Assembly: GCF_030382115.1 (NCBI RefSeq)
Contig: NZ_JAUDRJ010000003.1
Span: forward strand, 849,891-891,485
Source of the DNA: Nostoc sp. GT001
Lineage (GTDB): Bacteria; Cyanobacteriota; Cyanobacteriia; Cyanobacteriales; Nostocaceae
Length of the DNA: 41,595 bases
Direction of reading: 5' to 3'
Both the position numbers and the translations under genes were made by a program. A model generated the notes under the pieces. That model saw only the letters and a list, made by a program, of their open reading frames with translations, ran no database searches and was not told the DNA's origin. How positions within the stretch are numbered: the first letter of the stretch is position 1; the number at the start of each line of letters is the position of its first letter. Below, piece after piece: positions 28,503-39,100 of the stretch.

Positions 28503-29325
28503 ATTAGAGCTATAAATTTGAAGGGATTGGGCATTATGTATGAGGCAAAACAGTTCCGTTAGCGAGGCGTTGAGTCAGTTCCAAGTTCTGAAGATTCCCA
28601 CCTCAGCACTCCTGAAGGGCATTTATTGATTGCTTTTGTCTCCCTTATCCCCAGTTCCTAGCGCTTTGAGTTGTAACCACCGCAAAATTGACTAGTAGTA
28701 TGTCAAATTTAAGTTCGTAGTAAGGACTTCATTCCTTATTTTCTAAGCACTAAAGTGCTTACTACAAACCTTCAAGATTAACTTGACAAAGTAATAGTAG
28801 GCTGTAGTGGAACTTTATATATCTTTAACAAGTTGCTCAAGCAACAACTTGTCTGATTAATTGAGATGGTAGCTGGATTTACGCATTGATGGGAGCGCAA
28901 CTGAAGAGATGCCTAAAGTTTAATTCAATTGCCCTTTGCTACTAAACAGATAAACTTGCGATCGCTGATTTCACTTTGCTGAAACTACGACTCAAGAACA
29001 TTAATTTGCTCACTTCCCATAATATAGGAATTTCCTAAAACCTGTCTATATACAATTCTGATGATGGCTTTAAATTTTTCTACCGACTAACCAAACACCC
29101 TTCCACTTGAGTGAGTATTTTGAAACAGGCGGCTAAAAATAGACTTCTTTGGGAAGGTTTTAAAGATTCTTGGCTTTTCTTGGTGTATGATGCGATCGCA
29201 TATTCCGCTAAACTTGTTCAATATCTCTAAAAAACTCAGCCTTAAAAGGGAAGTTGAAAATTTAGAGGAATCCTAAGAATAATTTGTTATCTTCATTAGT
29301 TATCCAAGCTTAGTTATTATACCTT
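28503..29325. other. 823-bp intergenic region
   Basis: No ORF with family features was found on either strand. It contains the palindromic element at 28691-28800, a small hairpin ACAAGTTG...CAACTTGT (28829-28852), and a HIP1 octamer near 28959. The stretch 29000-29325 is AT-rich and presumably carries the promoter for the lipid-kinase-like gene. An undetected small RNA cannot be excluded. Confidence 0.5.
28691..28800. repeat. 110-bp palindromic MITE-like element
   Basis: The outer arms ACTAGTAGTATGTCAA and TTGACAAAGTAATAGTAG are imperfect inverted copies. The inner arms GTAGTAAGGACTT (28717-28729) and AAAGTGCTTACTAC (28752-28765) pair with one or two mismatches. The GTAGTAAGGAC...GTGCTTACTAC core is a familiar dispersed Nostocales repeat. 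Non-coding. Confidence 0.7.
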
Positions 29326-30297
29326 ATGAATCGTTCCGCCTGTTTAATCTTCAATCCTGTTGCGGGTCAGGGCGACCCAGATACAGAGCTAGCAGAAATT
29401 CGGGCAATATTAGAGCCAGAGATCGATCTAGATATTCATTTTACAACTGAAGAAATCGATGCTGACCAACTGGCATATCAAGCTGTAGAGCGAGGAGTAG
29501 ATGCAATCATTGCTTCTGGGGGGGATGGTACTCTCTCAATAGCGGCGGCGGCGTTAGTGGGAACTGATATCCCCTTTGGGATCATTTCTAGAGGAACAGC
29601 GAACGCTTTTGCCACAGCTTTAGGAATTCCTGACACGATCGCAGGTGCGTGTCAGACAATTTTGCAGGGAGCTACCACCCATGTAGACGTAGCTTATTGC
29701 AACGATCGCCCAATGGTACTTTTGGCAGGTATTGGCTTTGAAGCTGAAACTGTAGAATTGGCAGACCGAGACGCCAAAAATCGCTTTGGGATGATGGCCT
29801 ACGTTTTGGCAGGAATCCAGCAATTAAGAAATTTAAAAAACTTTGATGTTGAAATTGAAACTGAAGATAGGATAATTAAAACTAGTGCCTGTGCAGTAAC
29901 GGTAGCAAATGCCGCACCTCCCACTTCAGTTTTGGCTCAAGGCCCAGCAGGTCTGGTTTATGATGATGGGTTACTAGATTTAACGATTGTAGCTCCAACT
30001 AACAAGGCAGGAGCGATCGCTGCCACGTTTCATCTATTTCAAACGGCTTCCACAGGTAACGCCGTTGAACGGGATGATATTGGTTTTCTGCGAGCGAAAC
30101 AATTTAAAATTACCACTGAGCCACCACAAAAAGTTGTTCTAGATGGTGAAATAGTCGGCACAACACCTGTAGAAATTAAGTGTGTACCAGCAGGCTTAAG
30201 AATTTTTGTGCCATTAGTAGAAGAAGTTGAGCCGACCGAAAAACTAGAGGGACTCCCTAATCTGACTATTGAGATGAAAGATACGGCAGAAGAATGA
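29326..30297 (+). CDS. Diacylglycerol/lipid kinase-like protein (YegS/DAGK family)
   Basis: 323 residues. The DAGK catalytic domain shows the phosphate-binding start SACLIFNPVAGQGDPD, the signature SGGDGTLSIAAAAL and the GIISRGTANAFATALGIP block. The C-terminal beta-sandwich half ends with LDGEIVGTTPVEIKCVPAGLRIFVP, the DGE motif of this family. It would phosphorylate a lipid or sphingoid substrate at the inner membrane surface; the substrate is unknown. The last 30 residues form an acidic non-conserved tail. It is followed by a purine/pyrimidine repeat tract and then the phosphoesterase gene. Confidence 0.9.
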   Translation: MNRSACLIFNPVAGQGDPDTELAEIRAILEPEIDLDIHFTTEEIDADQLAYQAVERGVDAIIASGGDGTLSIAAAALVGTDIPFGIISRGTANAFATALGIPDTIAGACQTILQGATTHVDVAYCNDRPMVLLAGIGFEAETVELADRDAKNRFGMMAYVLAGIQQLRNLKNFDVEIETEDRIIKTSACAVTVANAAPPTSVLAQGPAGLVYDDGLLDLTIVAPTNKAGAIAATFHLFQTASTGNAVERDDIGFLRAKQFKITTEPPQKVVLDGEIVGTTPVEIKCVPAGLRIFVPLVEEVEPTEKLEGLPNLTIEMKDTAEE

Positions 30298-30300
30298 GGG

Positions 30301-30477
30301 TATGGGCATGGGGTATTGGGCATGGGGCATGGGGAAAGGGAAAGGGGTAAGGGGAAAAGGGTAAGGGGAAAAGGGGAAAGATTAAATTTATTCCTTTTCC
30401 CTTTTCCCTTTAACCTTTAACCCTGCTCCCCCTGCCTCCCCTGCTCCCCTGCCCCTCTGCTCTCCCTGCTCCCCTTC
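30301..30477. repeat. Purine/pyrimidine short-repeat tract
   Basis: GGGCATGGGG units are followed by GGGGAAAAGGGTAA units, then a pyrimidine half (TTCCTTTTCCCTTTTCCC, then CTCCCCTG units). The two halves are complementary and would form a long imperfect hairpin in RNA or cruciform in DNA. It fills the gap between the lipid-kinase-like and phosphoesterase genes. Confidence 0.75.
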
Positions 30478-30503
30478 AATTGAAAACTCAGGAGTAGGTT
30501 GCA

Positions 30504-32054
30504 TTGAAACTTGTATCTGATCCAGCGATCGCTAAGAAAATTCGGAAAATGAATCAGCGGGTGCGGTGGCAAGATCCGTTAATTGTGGAACGGGATATCG
30601 ACCAAACTCGGCTGGTGTTGGAAGATGGTCAAACAGACAACTCTGAGTTCTCATTTTTAGTTGTCGGTGATAGTGGTTCCGGTAGACACAGAGGACACAA
30701 TCCCCAGCGACAGGTGGCTGAACTTATGCTCCCTCATCACAACGAATCCCGGTTTATGCTGCATACGGGGGATGTAATCTATTTAGTTGGATCGAGTGAA
30801 TATTACCAGCAAAACTTCATCCAGCCTTACCGAGAGTTTATCTCTGGCATAGAGCATCGCAAACGGATTGCTTATGACCAGATGGTTTTTAAGCTGCCCA
30901 TTTTACCTGTGCCGGGAAATCACGATTACTATAACTTGCCAATCTTATTGAGCTTGGCATCTCTAACAACCTTACCCATTCGTCACCTGTTGCGATCGCG
31001 GTTAGACCTAGATGTGGGCTTGCATGGCTCAGGATGCGGTGACGCTTACGCAAAGGCATTTCTCGACTATCTGAAGGCGTTTCAGCTTCCAGAAGAGTTA
31101 GCCAGTCACTTAGATCGGCACTACACAGCCAAGACAGATACAGGTCGTTGTCTTTCTTATCAACCTGGGCAATTTACCCGCCTTCCCAATCGCTATTACA
31201 CTTTTCGTTATGGCGGTATTGATTTCTTCGCTTTGGATTCTAATACCTTTAACGATCCACCACCGCTACCGAAAACAAAAAAAGGTAAAGCCGATCGCAA
31301 ACTCTTAGAAAAACGTCGTGAAGATTTCGAGCGAGAAAAGCAGCAAATCATTGAAACCTCAGCCAAACTTCGCCCGGAAAACCCGAATGAAGCCGATCAA
31401 TTAGATGACTTCCATGCCAAGATGTCACAAATTGAAGAAATTATCGTTGATATCGATAAGCAACTAGCCACTAATAAGACAACGCTGACTGACATTGAAC
31501 AACTGGATTGGCTCAAGCAAAGATTAATTGAATCTTGGAATAATCCTGAAGTTCGGGGAAGGATAATTTATTTTCATCATCCTCCTTATGTAACTGAGGC
31601 GACGAAGTGGGAACAAGCACAAACTCTAATCGTTCGCGATCGCTTGCGTGGCGTGTTGAATGCGGTAGCTAAAGAAATCGGTTCTTTAAATCAGGGTCGT
31701 CCTTTAGTCGATTTGGTAATAAATGGTCACGCACACTGCTTGGAACACCTAGAAACAATGGATACGGGACACGCTGATTCTCATATCCACTGGATTGTTT
31801 GTGGTGGTAGCGGGTTTAGTTTGCGACGCCAACGGATTGAGGGAGCAGATTTGATGGAGGAGAATAGGTTAGTAGCGCGATCGCATCTCTTCATCGGTCG
31901 CAACGGTCAAGGTTCTCAGAAGCGACGACCTTATTCAGGTTTACGTATTGACGTTAAAGGCGATGGACAGCCTAAGTTTATTGTTCGTCCTTTGGTTGCC
32001 GAATGGTATCAGCGGCAATGGCATAATTGTGAACTTGAGCCACTGATTATCTAG
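30504..32054 (+). CDS. Calcineurin-like metallophosphoesterase with helical insert
   Basis: 516 residues from a TTG preceded by CAGGAGTAGG. The five metallophosphoesterase blocks are in order: VVGDSGSG, HTGDVIY, PGNHDYY, FHHPPY and NGHAHC, giving the two-metal site. Between blocks III and IV is an insert of about 200 residues that includes a lysine/glutamate-rich coiled-coil part (KTKKGKADRKLLEKRREDFE; KMSQIEEIIVDIDKQLATNK). There is no signal peptide, so it is probably cytoplasmic. Substrate unknown; the family includes purple-acid-phosphatase-like and cyclic-nucleotide enzymes. The C-terminal 80 residues are conserved-looking but have no recognised domain. Confidence 0.9.
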   Translation: MKLVSDPAIAKKIRKMNQRVRWQDPLIVERDIDQTRLVLEDGQTDNSEFSFLVVGDSGSGRHRGHNPQRQVAELMLPHHNESRFMLHTGDVIYLVGSSEYYQQNFIQPYREFISGIEHRKRIAYDQMVFKLPILPVPGNHDYYNLPILLSLASLTTLPIRHLLRSRLDLDVGLHGSGCGDAYAKAFLDYLKAFQLPEELASHLDRHYTAKTDTGRCLSYQPGQFTRLPNRYYTFRYGGIDFFALDSNTFNDPPPLPKTKKGKADRKLLEKRREDFEREKQQIIETSAKLRPENPNEADQLDDFHAKMSQIEEIIVDIDKQLATNKTTLTDIEQLDWLKQRLIESWNNPEVRGRIIYFHHPPYVTEATKWEQAQTLIVRDRLRGVLNAVAKEIGSLNQGRPLVDLVINGHAHCLEHLETMDTGHADSHIHWIVCGGSGFSLRRQRIEGADLMEENRLVARSHLFIGRNGQGSQKRRPYSGLRIDVKGDGQPKFIVRPLVAEWYQRQWHNCELEPLII

Positions 32055-32401
32055 TAATACTGCTGTATTAAACCCGTAGAGATCCAAAACGCTTACGCAG
32101 GAGAGGGAGGCTGGGTGGGTGAGGTCTGTCCAATTCACGTTTAGTTATAATTCTCAAATATAGCAGTTGCCAAAGCCGTTAGGACAGTTTGCGGGAAACG
32201 CGTCTTCAACAGCGTACTTTGTGATTTTATTGCTGTCCTAAGCTCCCTGTCCGTTGCTATATATGCAGAAAGCCTAAAAACCCTGCCGCTCTGCGGTCTT
32301 AAAGACAAAATATAAAAAATTAGAGACGCAGTTATTGCGTCTCTAGAAACCACCTATTAAGCCTTCTTACCTGTAATTGCACCCAGCAAAATAGTTGTTA
32401 A
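32055..32401. other. Convergent intergenic region
   Basis: 347 bp between the phosphoesterase (plus) and the acidic protein (minus). It carries a terminator hairpin at 32321-32345 and no convincing gene. A 70-codon minus-strand frame at 32141-32353 runs through that hairpin and lacks coding character. Confidence 0.5.
32306..32345 (-). terminator. Terminator after the acidic protein gene
   Basis: On the minus strand TAGAGACGCA pairs perfectly with TGCGTCTCTA around a 5-base loop (32345-32321) and is followed by AATTTTTTATATTTTG. It lies 57 bp beyond the stop at 32402. The TAGAGACGCA palindrome is also a common dispersed sequence in this group. Confidence 0.8.
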
Positions 32402-32809
32402 TTAAATTACTCCTGAGCCTCTACCACGGCTGTCACCCTTATCTGTCAACTTGCCTTCCTCATCCTGATTAATTTCTCCAAGTTCTTCGATACGTTCTGC
32501 CGTATCTTCTGCCACTTGCTGGCGTGCATCACCCGGTTCTTCGTAGTACATTTCTGGTTCAACTGCATAGTTGTTTAACAAACCTTCTTTGTCCACGGTA
32601 TAGCCGTCAGTGGTACGTATACTGTCTGGATCGGTTTGATCGTCAGTAGATGCATCTGCTTCCCCTTCTTCTGTGGGAAGTGTTTTGTACTTATTTCCTT
32701 CTCTTTCCATTCTAGCGGCGGTTTCAGCAGGGATAATGCCGCGATCATATGTATCGACTTCCGCGCGATCGGATGAATCTGTACTTCTCTTAACTGCTTC
32801 ATTAGCCAT
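32402..32809 (-). CDS. Acidic, disordered hypothetical protein
   Basis: 135 residues, hydrophilic, rich in Glu, Asp, Gly and Thr, with no hydrophobic core, no cysteine and no membrane segment. Segments such as DRGIIPAETAARMEREGNKY and DGYTVDKEGLLNNYAVEPEM recall small cyanobacterial proteins of unknown function. Composition suggests an intrinsically disordered, possibly stress-related protein; that is an inference. It opens the minus-strand run that continues with the CAAD, BON and YflT-type genes, each with its own gap of 140-340 bp. Confidence 0.75.
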   Translation of the reverse strand: MANEAVKRSTDSSDRAEVDTYDRGIIPAETAARMEREGNKYKTLPTEEGEADASTDDQTDPDSIRTTDGYTVDKEGLLNNYAVEPEMYYEEPGDARQQVAEDTAERIEELGEINQDEEGKLTDKGDSRGRGSGVI

Positions 32810-33152
32810 AATTTATGTCCTCGTTAAAGAATCTATTGAATAACTTCTAAAACTAGATTAGGTTGTTTCTCATCTGCGAACTACTATCTTGAGAAGTGAC
32901 TTAAATTTAAAAATAATGTTATATTCTCTATCTTTTGATGTATCCAAAAGACTAAAATGGAATCCGGTTAAATACTGTTGATTTACATTTCTTGGTAGAA
33001 CAAGGGTTTTAGTTGAGTCAACCTAACATTAAAAGGGCAATTAGAAACTGCAACTATAAGAGGCTTTACCCAAGCCCGCAGAGGCGGATGAGAGTTGGCG
33101 TAGCTGCGAATTCTATTTGCCCGTGTAAATCTTACTTTAATGGTTAGTAAAT
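32810..33152. other. Intergenic region, acidic protein / CAAD gene
   Basis: 343 bp. AT-rich promoter-like sequence lies ahead of the acidic protein gene. Near 33065-33112 there is a fragment of a dispersed repeat (AAGCCCGCAGAGGCGGATGA; GGCGTAGCTGCGAATTCT). No gene is seen. Confidence 0.4.
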
Positions 33153-33587
33153 TTACTCGCCCACGAATTGGTTTTTCAGTAATTGAATTTCATCGGCTAA
33201 TTCCTGGCGAGTTGAAGCCTTCAGTAGATAGCGGAAAACAAACCAACTGGTGTAACTAATTCCAACTAACTCAAAAAGTGGTGATAGTAGTGGAACATCA
33301 TTTATTGCAGCTAGTGCCGCTAGTACTAGCCTAGCTGTAACAATCGCCGCAAAAATTAAAGCAACGGTTATTAGAGGTTGTTTGTAGTCCTGAAAAAACC
33401 TACTTAAGTATTGGGGCAGTTGCTCTAAAAATTGAGAAATTTGTCTGCTAATTTGCTGCCATTGAGATTCAGGCTCATGTGCTGGCGGTAACTTTGGCAA
33501 GTTTGCAGTATCAGTACCTTCAAGTGCTAGCGTACCTTGTGATAAGGAAGCATTGATGGATTCACGTTGCTGTTGTTCGGTTTCCAT
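33153..33587 (-). CDS. CAAD/CURT1-type thylakoid membrane protein
   Basis: 144 residues. The C-terminal 95 residues form a CAAD domain: an amphipathic helix (QQISRQISQFLEQLPQYLSR), two membrane helices (LITVALIFAAIVTARLVLAA and LFELVGISYTSWFVFRYLL) and a final amphipathic helix (RQELADEIQLLKNQF). This layout is shared with plant CURT1, which bends thylakoid membranes, and with the domain appended to some cyanobacterial aminoacyl-tRNA synthetases. The N-terminal 50 residues are a disordered extension. It probably sits in the thylakoid membrane and may shape it. Confidence 0.9.
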   Translation of the reverse strand: METEQQQRESINASLSQGTLALEGTDTANLPKLPPAHEPESQWQQISRQISQFLEQLPQYLSRFFQDYKQPLITVALIFAAIVTARLVLAALAAINDVPLLSPLFELVGISYTSWFVFRYLLKASTRQELADEIQLLKNQFVGE

Positions 33588-33770
33588 AGTTTTTCTGTTT
33601 GGTAACTACAAGACTTTGTATAACTGAACTGAGCATCAATAAATATAGTTATTAAGGTTGTCAGTTGTCAATTATGAGTGGTCAGTTAAACTTATTACTG
33701 ACCACTTAGACCGAGCAGGAGCATTTAAATCTCTTTACGCCTACCTGCTCACTTAATGTTGTTAACTGCT

Positions 33771-34232
33771 TTAGTTAGTTACTGTGGAGACAGTTGCTTT
33801 CACAACTACACTGTTGACACCTTTAATTTCCTTAGCTAATCTTTCAATTTTAGCTAACTCCTGCTGATTAGTGACAGTTCCGGCGACAGTCACAACACCA
33901 CCGTCTGCGGCATTAACTGTTAGCTGACCTTTGGGGATATTAGCCTCTAATTTTGAGCGAACTTGACTTGCTAAGTCACTTGGATCTCTTTTTGTATCGC
34001 CACCAGTGACATTATTACGCTGTTCGCGGGCGCGAATATCCTCATTGAGTTGTCTTCTACGAACTTCACTTTGTGCATCTTTTTGAGAAGCTTCTGTTGT
34101 TTTTGCACTCGGTGCTTGGGGAGCCTCGTTAGGATTATTGGGTGCAGATTCACTTGTTTTAGAAGCGTTATCACAAGCAGCAACACCAAAAACTAAAAGG
34201 CAACTAATTACGAAGGGGGTTAATTTTTGCAT
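33771..34232 (-). CDS. BON-domain lipoprotein
   Basis: 153 residues. A signal peptide ends in the lipobox GVAAC (Cys20). A Ser/Pro/Ala/Glu-rich linker and a charged segment (EVRRRQLNEDIRAREQR) follow, and then a BON domain from about residue 85 (LASQVRSKLEANIPKGQLTV, GGVVTVAGTV, LAKIERLAKEIKGVNSVVVK). BON domains bind phospholipid and are found in periplasmic stress proteins such as OsmY. An envelope-stress role is likely by analogy. Single gene with its own gaps on both sides. Confidence 0.88.
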   Translation of the reverse strand: MQKLTPFVISCLLVFGVAACDNASKTSESAPNNPNEAPQAPSAKTTEASQKDAQSEVRRRQLNEDIRAREQRNNVTGGDTKRDPSDLASQVRSKLEANIPKGQLTVNAADGGVVTVAGTVTNQQELAKIERLAKEIKGVNSVVVKATVSTVTN

Positions 34233-34374
34233 AGGTTTAATTCTGAATTAGAAACTGAAATTTGTTGATATTTACGGCAAAAGTGAGGAGCAAGTTTTTT
34301 TAGTCAGGAGAAAAGGTTTCAAATTTTTACTCCTGCAATTTTGTAGGATTAGCGTCAATGACAATTACTTTGGA

Positions 34375-35656
34375 TTAAAGTACTTCATCACGACGATCAA
34401 CAATAACTACAGCAGGATCGTTTCTATGAGCCTCTGTTGAGTAATTAGGGCGAATGGGATCGACTACTGCTGCGTCATTATGCGTTACTCGGTCGGAACC
34501 TGGGCGATATTCAATAATCTCAGTAGCATCATAGATTGCAAATTCTTCAATACCTCGATGTTTGAGAATCGCTTCAGCTTGGTGGATTTCAGCTTCCGTA
34601 CCATCGAGAATTACTAAGTAGTCGCCTCTTTGGAAGCGATCGCTATATACTCGCGCTCTGTCTTCAGGAATTCCCAAGCCAACAAGTGCGCCTACAATAC
34701 TCCCTGCTGCTGCACCGATCGCGCCACCAGCTAATGTTGTCGCCAAAGTGGTTGCAACTGCACCACCTGCAATTACGGGCCCGATTCCAGGAATTGCTAA
34801 AGTTCCAAGTCCAACCAATAAGCTCAGTCAAGCCGCCCAGAACACCGCCTGTAGCTGCTCCAGCTTTAGCACCATCGTCTGCTTTATTACCAGTACCAAC
34901 ATTTCTATCTACATCTACACCACCAATCCCATGACCGTCTGTATCTTTGGCAATGATGGAGACTTGATTCAACGAAAAACCTGCATCTCGCAATTCTGCA
35001 ATTGCGACTTCAGCATCTCGACGATGAGAAAATACCCCGATCGCGCGTTTCGCAACACCACTATAACCCGCAGTAGAGGTTGGAGTCACATAACCAGTGG
35101 TTGCATTTGTCGCATCTGGGTGGTCGTAAATGCCAAACTCTTCCACACCCTGATGATTTAAAATTGCTTCTGCTCTAAGTATTTCTGCCTCTGTACCATC
35201 GAGAATGACTAAATAGTGTCCTCGTTTAACACGTTCGTCGTAAACTTTAGCCCGTTCTTCAGGAATTCCTAAACCAATTAATGCACCAAGCAAACTACCA
35301 GCCACTGCACCAATACCAGCGCCAGCAAGAGTTGTAGCTAGGGTAGTTGCTGCGGCTCCAGCCAACATAATTGGCCCGACTCCAGGAATTGCTAAAGTGC
35401 CAAGACCGACTAATAAGCCAGCCAATCCGCCCAAAGCACCACCTGTAGCTGCTCCGACTTTAGCACCTTCGTCAGATTGATCGCCAACGCGATCGCTCAC
35501 ATCTGCACCAGCAATATCATCTCTGTCCCCATCTTGGGTAATGACAGAAACTCTGTTCATGTCAAAGCCAACTTTTTTTAATTCATGTAGAGCATGTTCA
35601 ACATCTCGGCGATGAGAAAATACACCTACAGCACGTTTATGTACACCTACCACCAT
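34375..35656 (-). CDS. Duplicated YflT-type (general stress protein) protein with glycine-zipper segments, one frameshift
   Basis: The frame shifts once near 34824. In the first copy the coding strand reads GCT GGC TTA TTA GTC (AGLLV); at the same place in the second it reads ACT GAGC TTA TTG GTT, one base too many. Removing that base gives 426 residues in two tandem halves. Each half has an N-terminal YflT-like domain (KRAVGVFSHRRDVEHAL; KRAIGVFSHRRDAEVAI), a long Gly/Ala hydrophobic hairpin (GLAGLLVGLGTLAIPG...) and a RxYxxxxxxGxYLVILDGTEAE domain. The glycine-rich part likely inserts into membranes. The related Bacillus family responds to general stress; the role here is inferred. Confidence 0.85.
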
Positions 35657-36197
35657 TATTCTTTCTCCTCAGCAAAAATCAATTATTTACTAATTCATAT
35701 GCTCGTAATAACCCTTATTAATACATTTTTCTATTTCGTTTTCATCAATCGCTTGGAAGAATTTTTATCTCTATCATTAGATATAGGTGTCTTTATCTAA
35801 AGTTAGTAACTAAATCTTAAGTAGAAAATATATTTTATTTTCTAAAGTTTTTATAACAATTATCTCTGACATCAATTTTATTGAGAAAGTTGATACCAAA
35901 AAATGTTACTTTCTAACATTTGCTACTAACTATAATTAACCCGCTCATAACCTAGTATATCGTTAGATATAGTTTTATGAGATTTACTTTTGCCTCATAA
36001 ATTTTCTTCGAGAAAAAATGTTAACTAAATCATATGTTTTCTTTTAGAGACCAGATAAATATTTATTTTTTTAAATACGACTTTTGGACAACCAACCTAT
36101 TACTTAAGAAAGTGCCAGCTTACATAAATAATAATTAAGCTGATAAATAAGCCATTTTATGAATGGCTATTTAATTGAGTAGAAGTGGGAAAGTCCT
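35657..36197. other. AT-rich divergent intergenic region
   Basis: 541 bp between the YflT-type gene (minus) and the large repeat protein gene (plus). It is very AT-rich. CTCATAA (35944-35950) and TTATGAG (35975-35981) are inverted around a second symmetrical core, ATATCGTTAGATAT, and CTCATAA recurs at 35994. This could be an operator or a hairpin in the leader. No gene is seen. The start of the large gene has GTGGGAAAG rather than a strong ribosome-binding site. Confidence 0.45.
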
Positions 36198-39100
36198 ATG
36201 TTTCAAGGTGTTTTAACTCTTTTTGGATGGAATTGGCTATCTTTTGGATTAGCGCCCCTAACTTTAGCTCAGGAAGTACTAACTCCAGAAGAAGCGTCAG
36301 TTGTTTTTTCTGGGCCTAAATTGTTGGTGGCACTGCTAGCTGGGGTTTTGATGGCATTTGCCTTTCAATTGTTGTTGACAAACTTTTCAGTCGCTGTCGG
36401 AATTTCATCTTGGGAAATTGGCTCCGATTCTGATGATGAGTCTGAAGGTTTGGGTAAGACAATTCGTAAAGGTCAAGCGAAAGTTGGTGCTTGGGCATTA
36501 ATAACCGTTAGCATCGCATTATTTATTGCTTGTTTTTTAGCAGTAAAACTTAGCCTAATCGAAAGCGCATTTTTAGGAGCAATTATTGGTGTAGTCATTT
36601 GGTCTACCTATTTTTCACTAGTAATTTGGTTGGGTTCATCAGCAGTAGGTTCTTTAATTGGTTCTATATCTAATACTGTTACTTCTGGTTTTCAAACTCT
36701 GATGGGCACGGCAACTGCTGGCATCGGTGCGAATACTGCAAAAAAACAGTTAATTTCTACTGCTGAAGATATTACAGCCGCAGTCCGGCGGGAATTAACT
36801 TCAGGTTTTGATTCTGAAGGTATTAAAAATACTCTCCAAAGTTCTTTAGGTTCTCTGCAATTGCCAAAGCTGGATATCAAAGAAATTCGGAGTCAATTTG
36901 ACCAACTTCTGAAGGATACAGATTTGCAATCTGTTGCTAATAGCGATCTATTGCAAAACGTTAATCGCCAAACATTTGTTGATTTAATCAGCAGCCGTGG
37001 CGATTTATCTAAAGAAGATATCAATAACATTGCTGACCAATTTGAAGGTGCATGGCAACAAGCTTTAAATCGCAAAAATCCCACAGAACAAGTAATTAAT
37101 TTACTCAAGTCCGCTACTCCTGAAGAACTTAATTCTGAGCAATTAGGTGAACGGCTTCAAGAACTGGTTACAATCGGCAGCGGTAATGGCAATGGTGTAA
37201 TCAAGCAAGCTATTAGGTATGGCTTAAGTGCAGCTGCGCCAGCAGTTATGGAACGGGTAAACCTTTCTAATATCGATGTGAACAAAATTACAACTCAGTT
37301 GCAAAAACTGAAAGAAAAAGTTCAAGATGTCGATGTTGAGCAAGTCACAGAACAATTTCAAAAGTTTAGAGAACAGGCAACTGAGCAAGTATCTGCAAAA
37401 TTACCCATATCACTGGAAAATGCAATTAAGGCAGATATAGAAGACTACATATTGCATTCCTTCCCTTGGCACTTTAACCGAATTACTCTAGTAGATGAAT
37501 TTAAAGAAGTCATCTATGACGTAAATGCAGATCCGACAACTGTGAGACGAGAGTTGGAAGAAATCAACCAAGAATATTTCAGCAACTTGTTGAAGCAGCG
37601 CGGTGATATTAGCGAAGCTAGGGTGAAAGAAATTTCCGAACAAATGGAAAGCGATCGCCTGGAAGTTTTAGAAACTGTCAAACAGGCTCAAACTCGCGAA
37701 AAAGGTCAAGATTTCCGCAACCGCATTGAAGATTATCTGCGTTCTACGGGTAAAGAGGAACTCAATCCCGAAGGTATTGAACGAGACTTTGGCAAGTTAC
37801 TAGACGATCCACAAGCTGGGTTTGAAGATTTAAGTAGCCGCTTTGGGCAATTTGACCGCGATACTTTTGTACAATTGCTCCAACAGCGTCAAGATATCAG
37901 CGAAGAGGAAGCTAATAATATTGTTAGTCAACTCGAACGCAACCGCGATAATTTCTTGAATCGTGCTAGGGAATTGCAAGAGCAAGCAAAAGCGAAAGCC
38001 GATGAACTGCGCCAAAGAGTTGAAGAATATCTGCGGAATACTAACAAAGACGAACTCAATCCCGAAGCGATCAAACGTGAGTTTAGAGTTTTACTAGACG
38101 ATCCGCAAGCCGGAATTAACCTTTTACGATCGCGCCTATCCCAATTTGACCGCGATACCTTGGTACAATTGCTCAGTCAGCGTCAAGATTTGAGTGAGGA
38201 ACAGGTAAACCAAACTCTCGATCAGCTAGAAGCAGTCCGAGATAGTATTTTGCAAGTACCGCAACAAGCGAAAGAACAGTACGAAAAGACTACAAAAGCG
38301 TTAGCGGAGCTTCCCGAAGGGTTCGCTGAATATCTCCGCAATACCAACTTGGAAGAACTTAATCCAGAAGGTATCAAAGCCGATTTGGAGAAATTACTCG
38401 ACGATCCTCAAGCTGGAGCCTCAGCACTGCGCGATCGCTTATCTAATGTTGATCGAGAAACCTTGGTTAAACTCGTGAGTCAACGCGGCGACTTGAGCCA
38501 AGAGCAGGTTAATCAGATTATCGATCGCGCTCAAGATGCCATTGGTGATATCCTGAGAACGCCACGACGTTTAGCAAAGCGCACCACTCAACAAGCTTTA
38601 GATTTTGAAGCCAATCTCGAAGAATATCTGCGTAATACCAACAAAGAAGAACTCAACCCCGAAGGAATCAAACGCGATTTACAATTGCTGCTGTCTTCTC
38701 CCCGCGCTGGAATTGGGAGTTTAAGCGATCGCGCCGCGAAATTTGACCGTTCCACAATTGTGGCACTATTATCCCAACGTGAGGATATCTCAGAAGAGGA
38801 AGCTAACCGAATTGTCGATCAAATTGATTCTGTTCGCAGCTCAATTGTCGAACAATTCCAGCAGATTCAGCAGAGAGTGCAATCAGTGCTAGATGGAGTT
38901 TTTGCCAAAGTCCGCAACTATCTCAACTCCCTGAATCGTTCCGAACTCAACTATGAAGGCATTAAGCAAGACTTTGCGAAAGTGTTTGACGATCCCCAAG
39001 CCGGATTTGAAGCCTTGCGCGATCGCCTCAGTGAATTCGATCGTGACACCTTAGTTGCTGTATTGAGTTCTCGTGAAGATATTTCCGAGGCCGATGCTAA

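Noticed and set aside
32141..32353. 70-codon minus-strand frame
   Set aside because: It runs through the terminator hairpin at 32321-32345 and through repeat-like sequence, with no coding character.
35594..35800. 68-codon plus-strand frame
   Set aside because: It overlaps the start of the YflT-type gene on the opposite strand, is very AT-rich and lacks a plausible ribosome-binding site.
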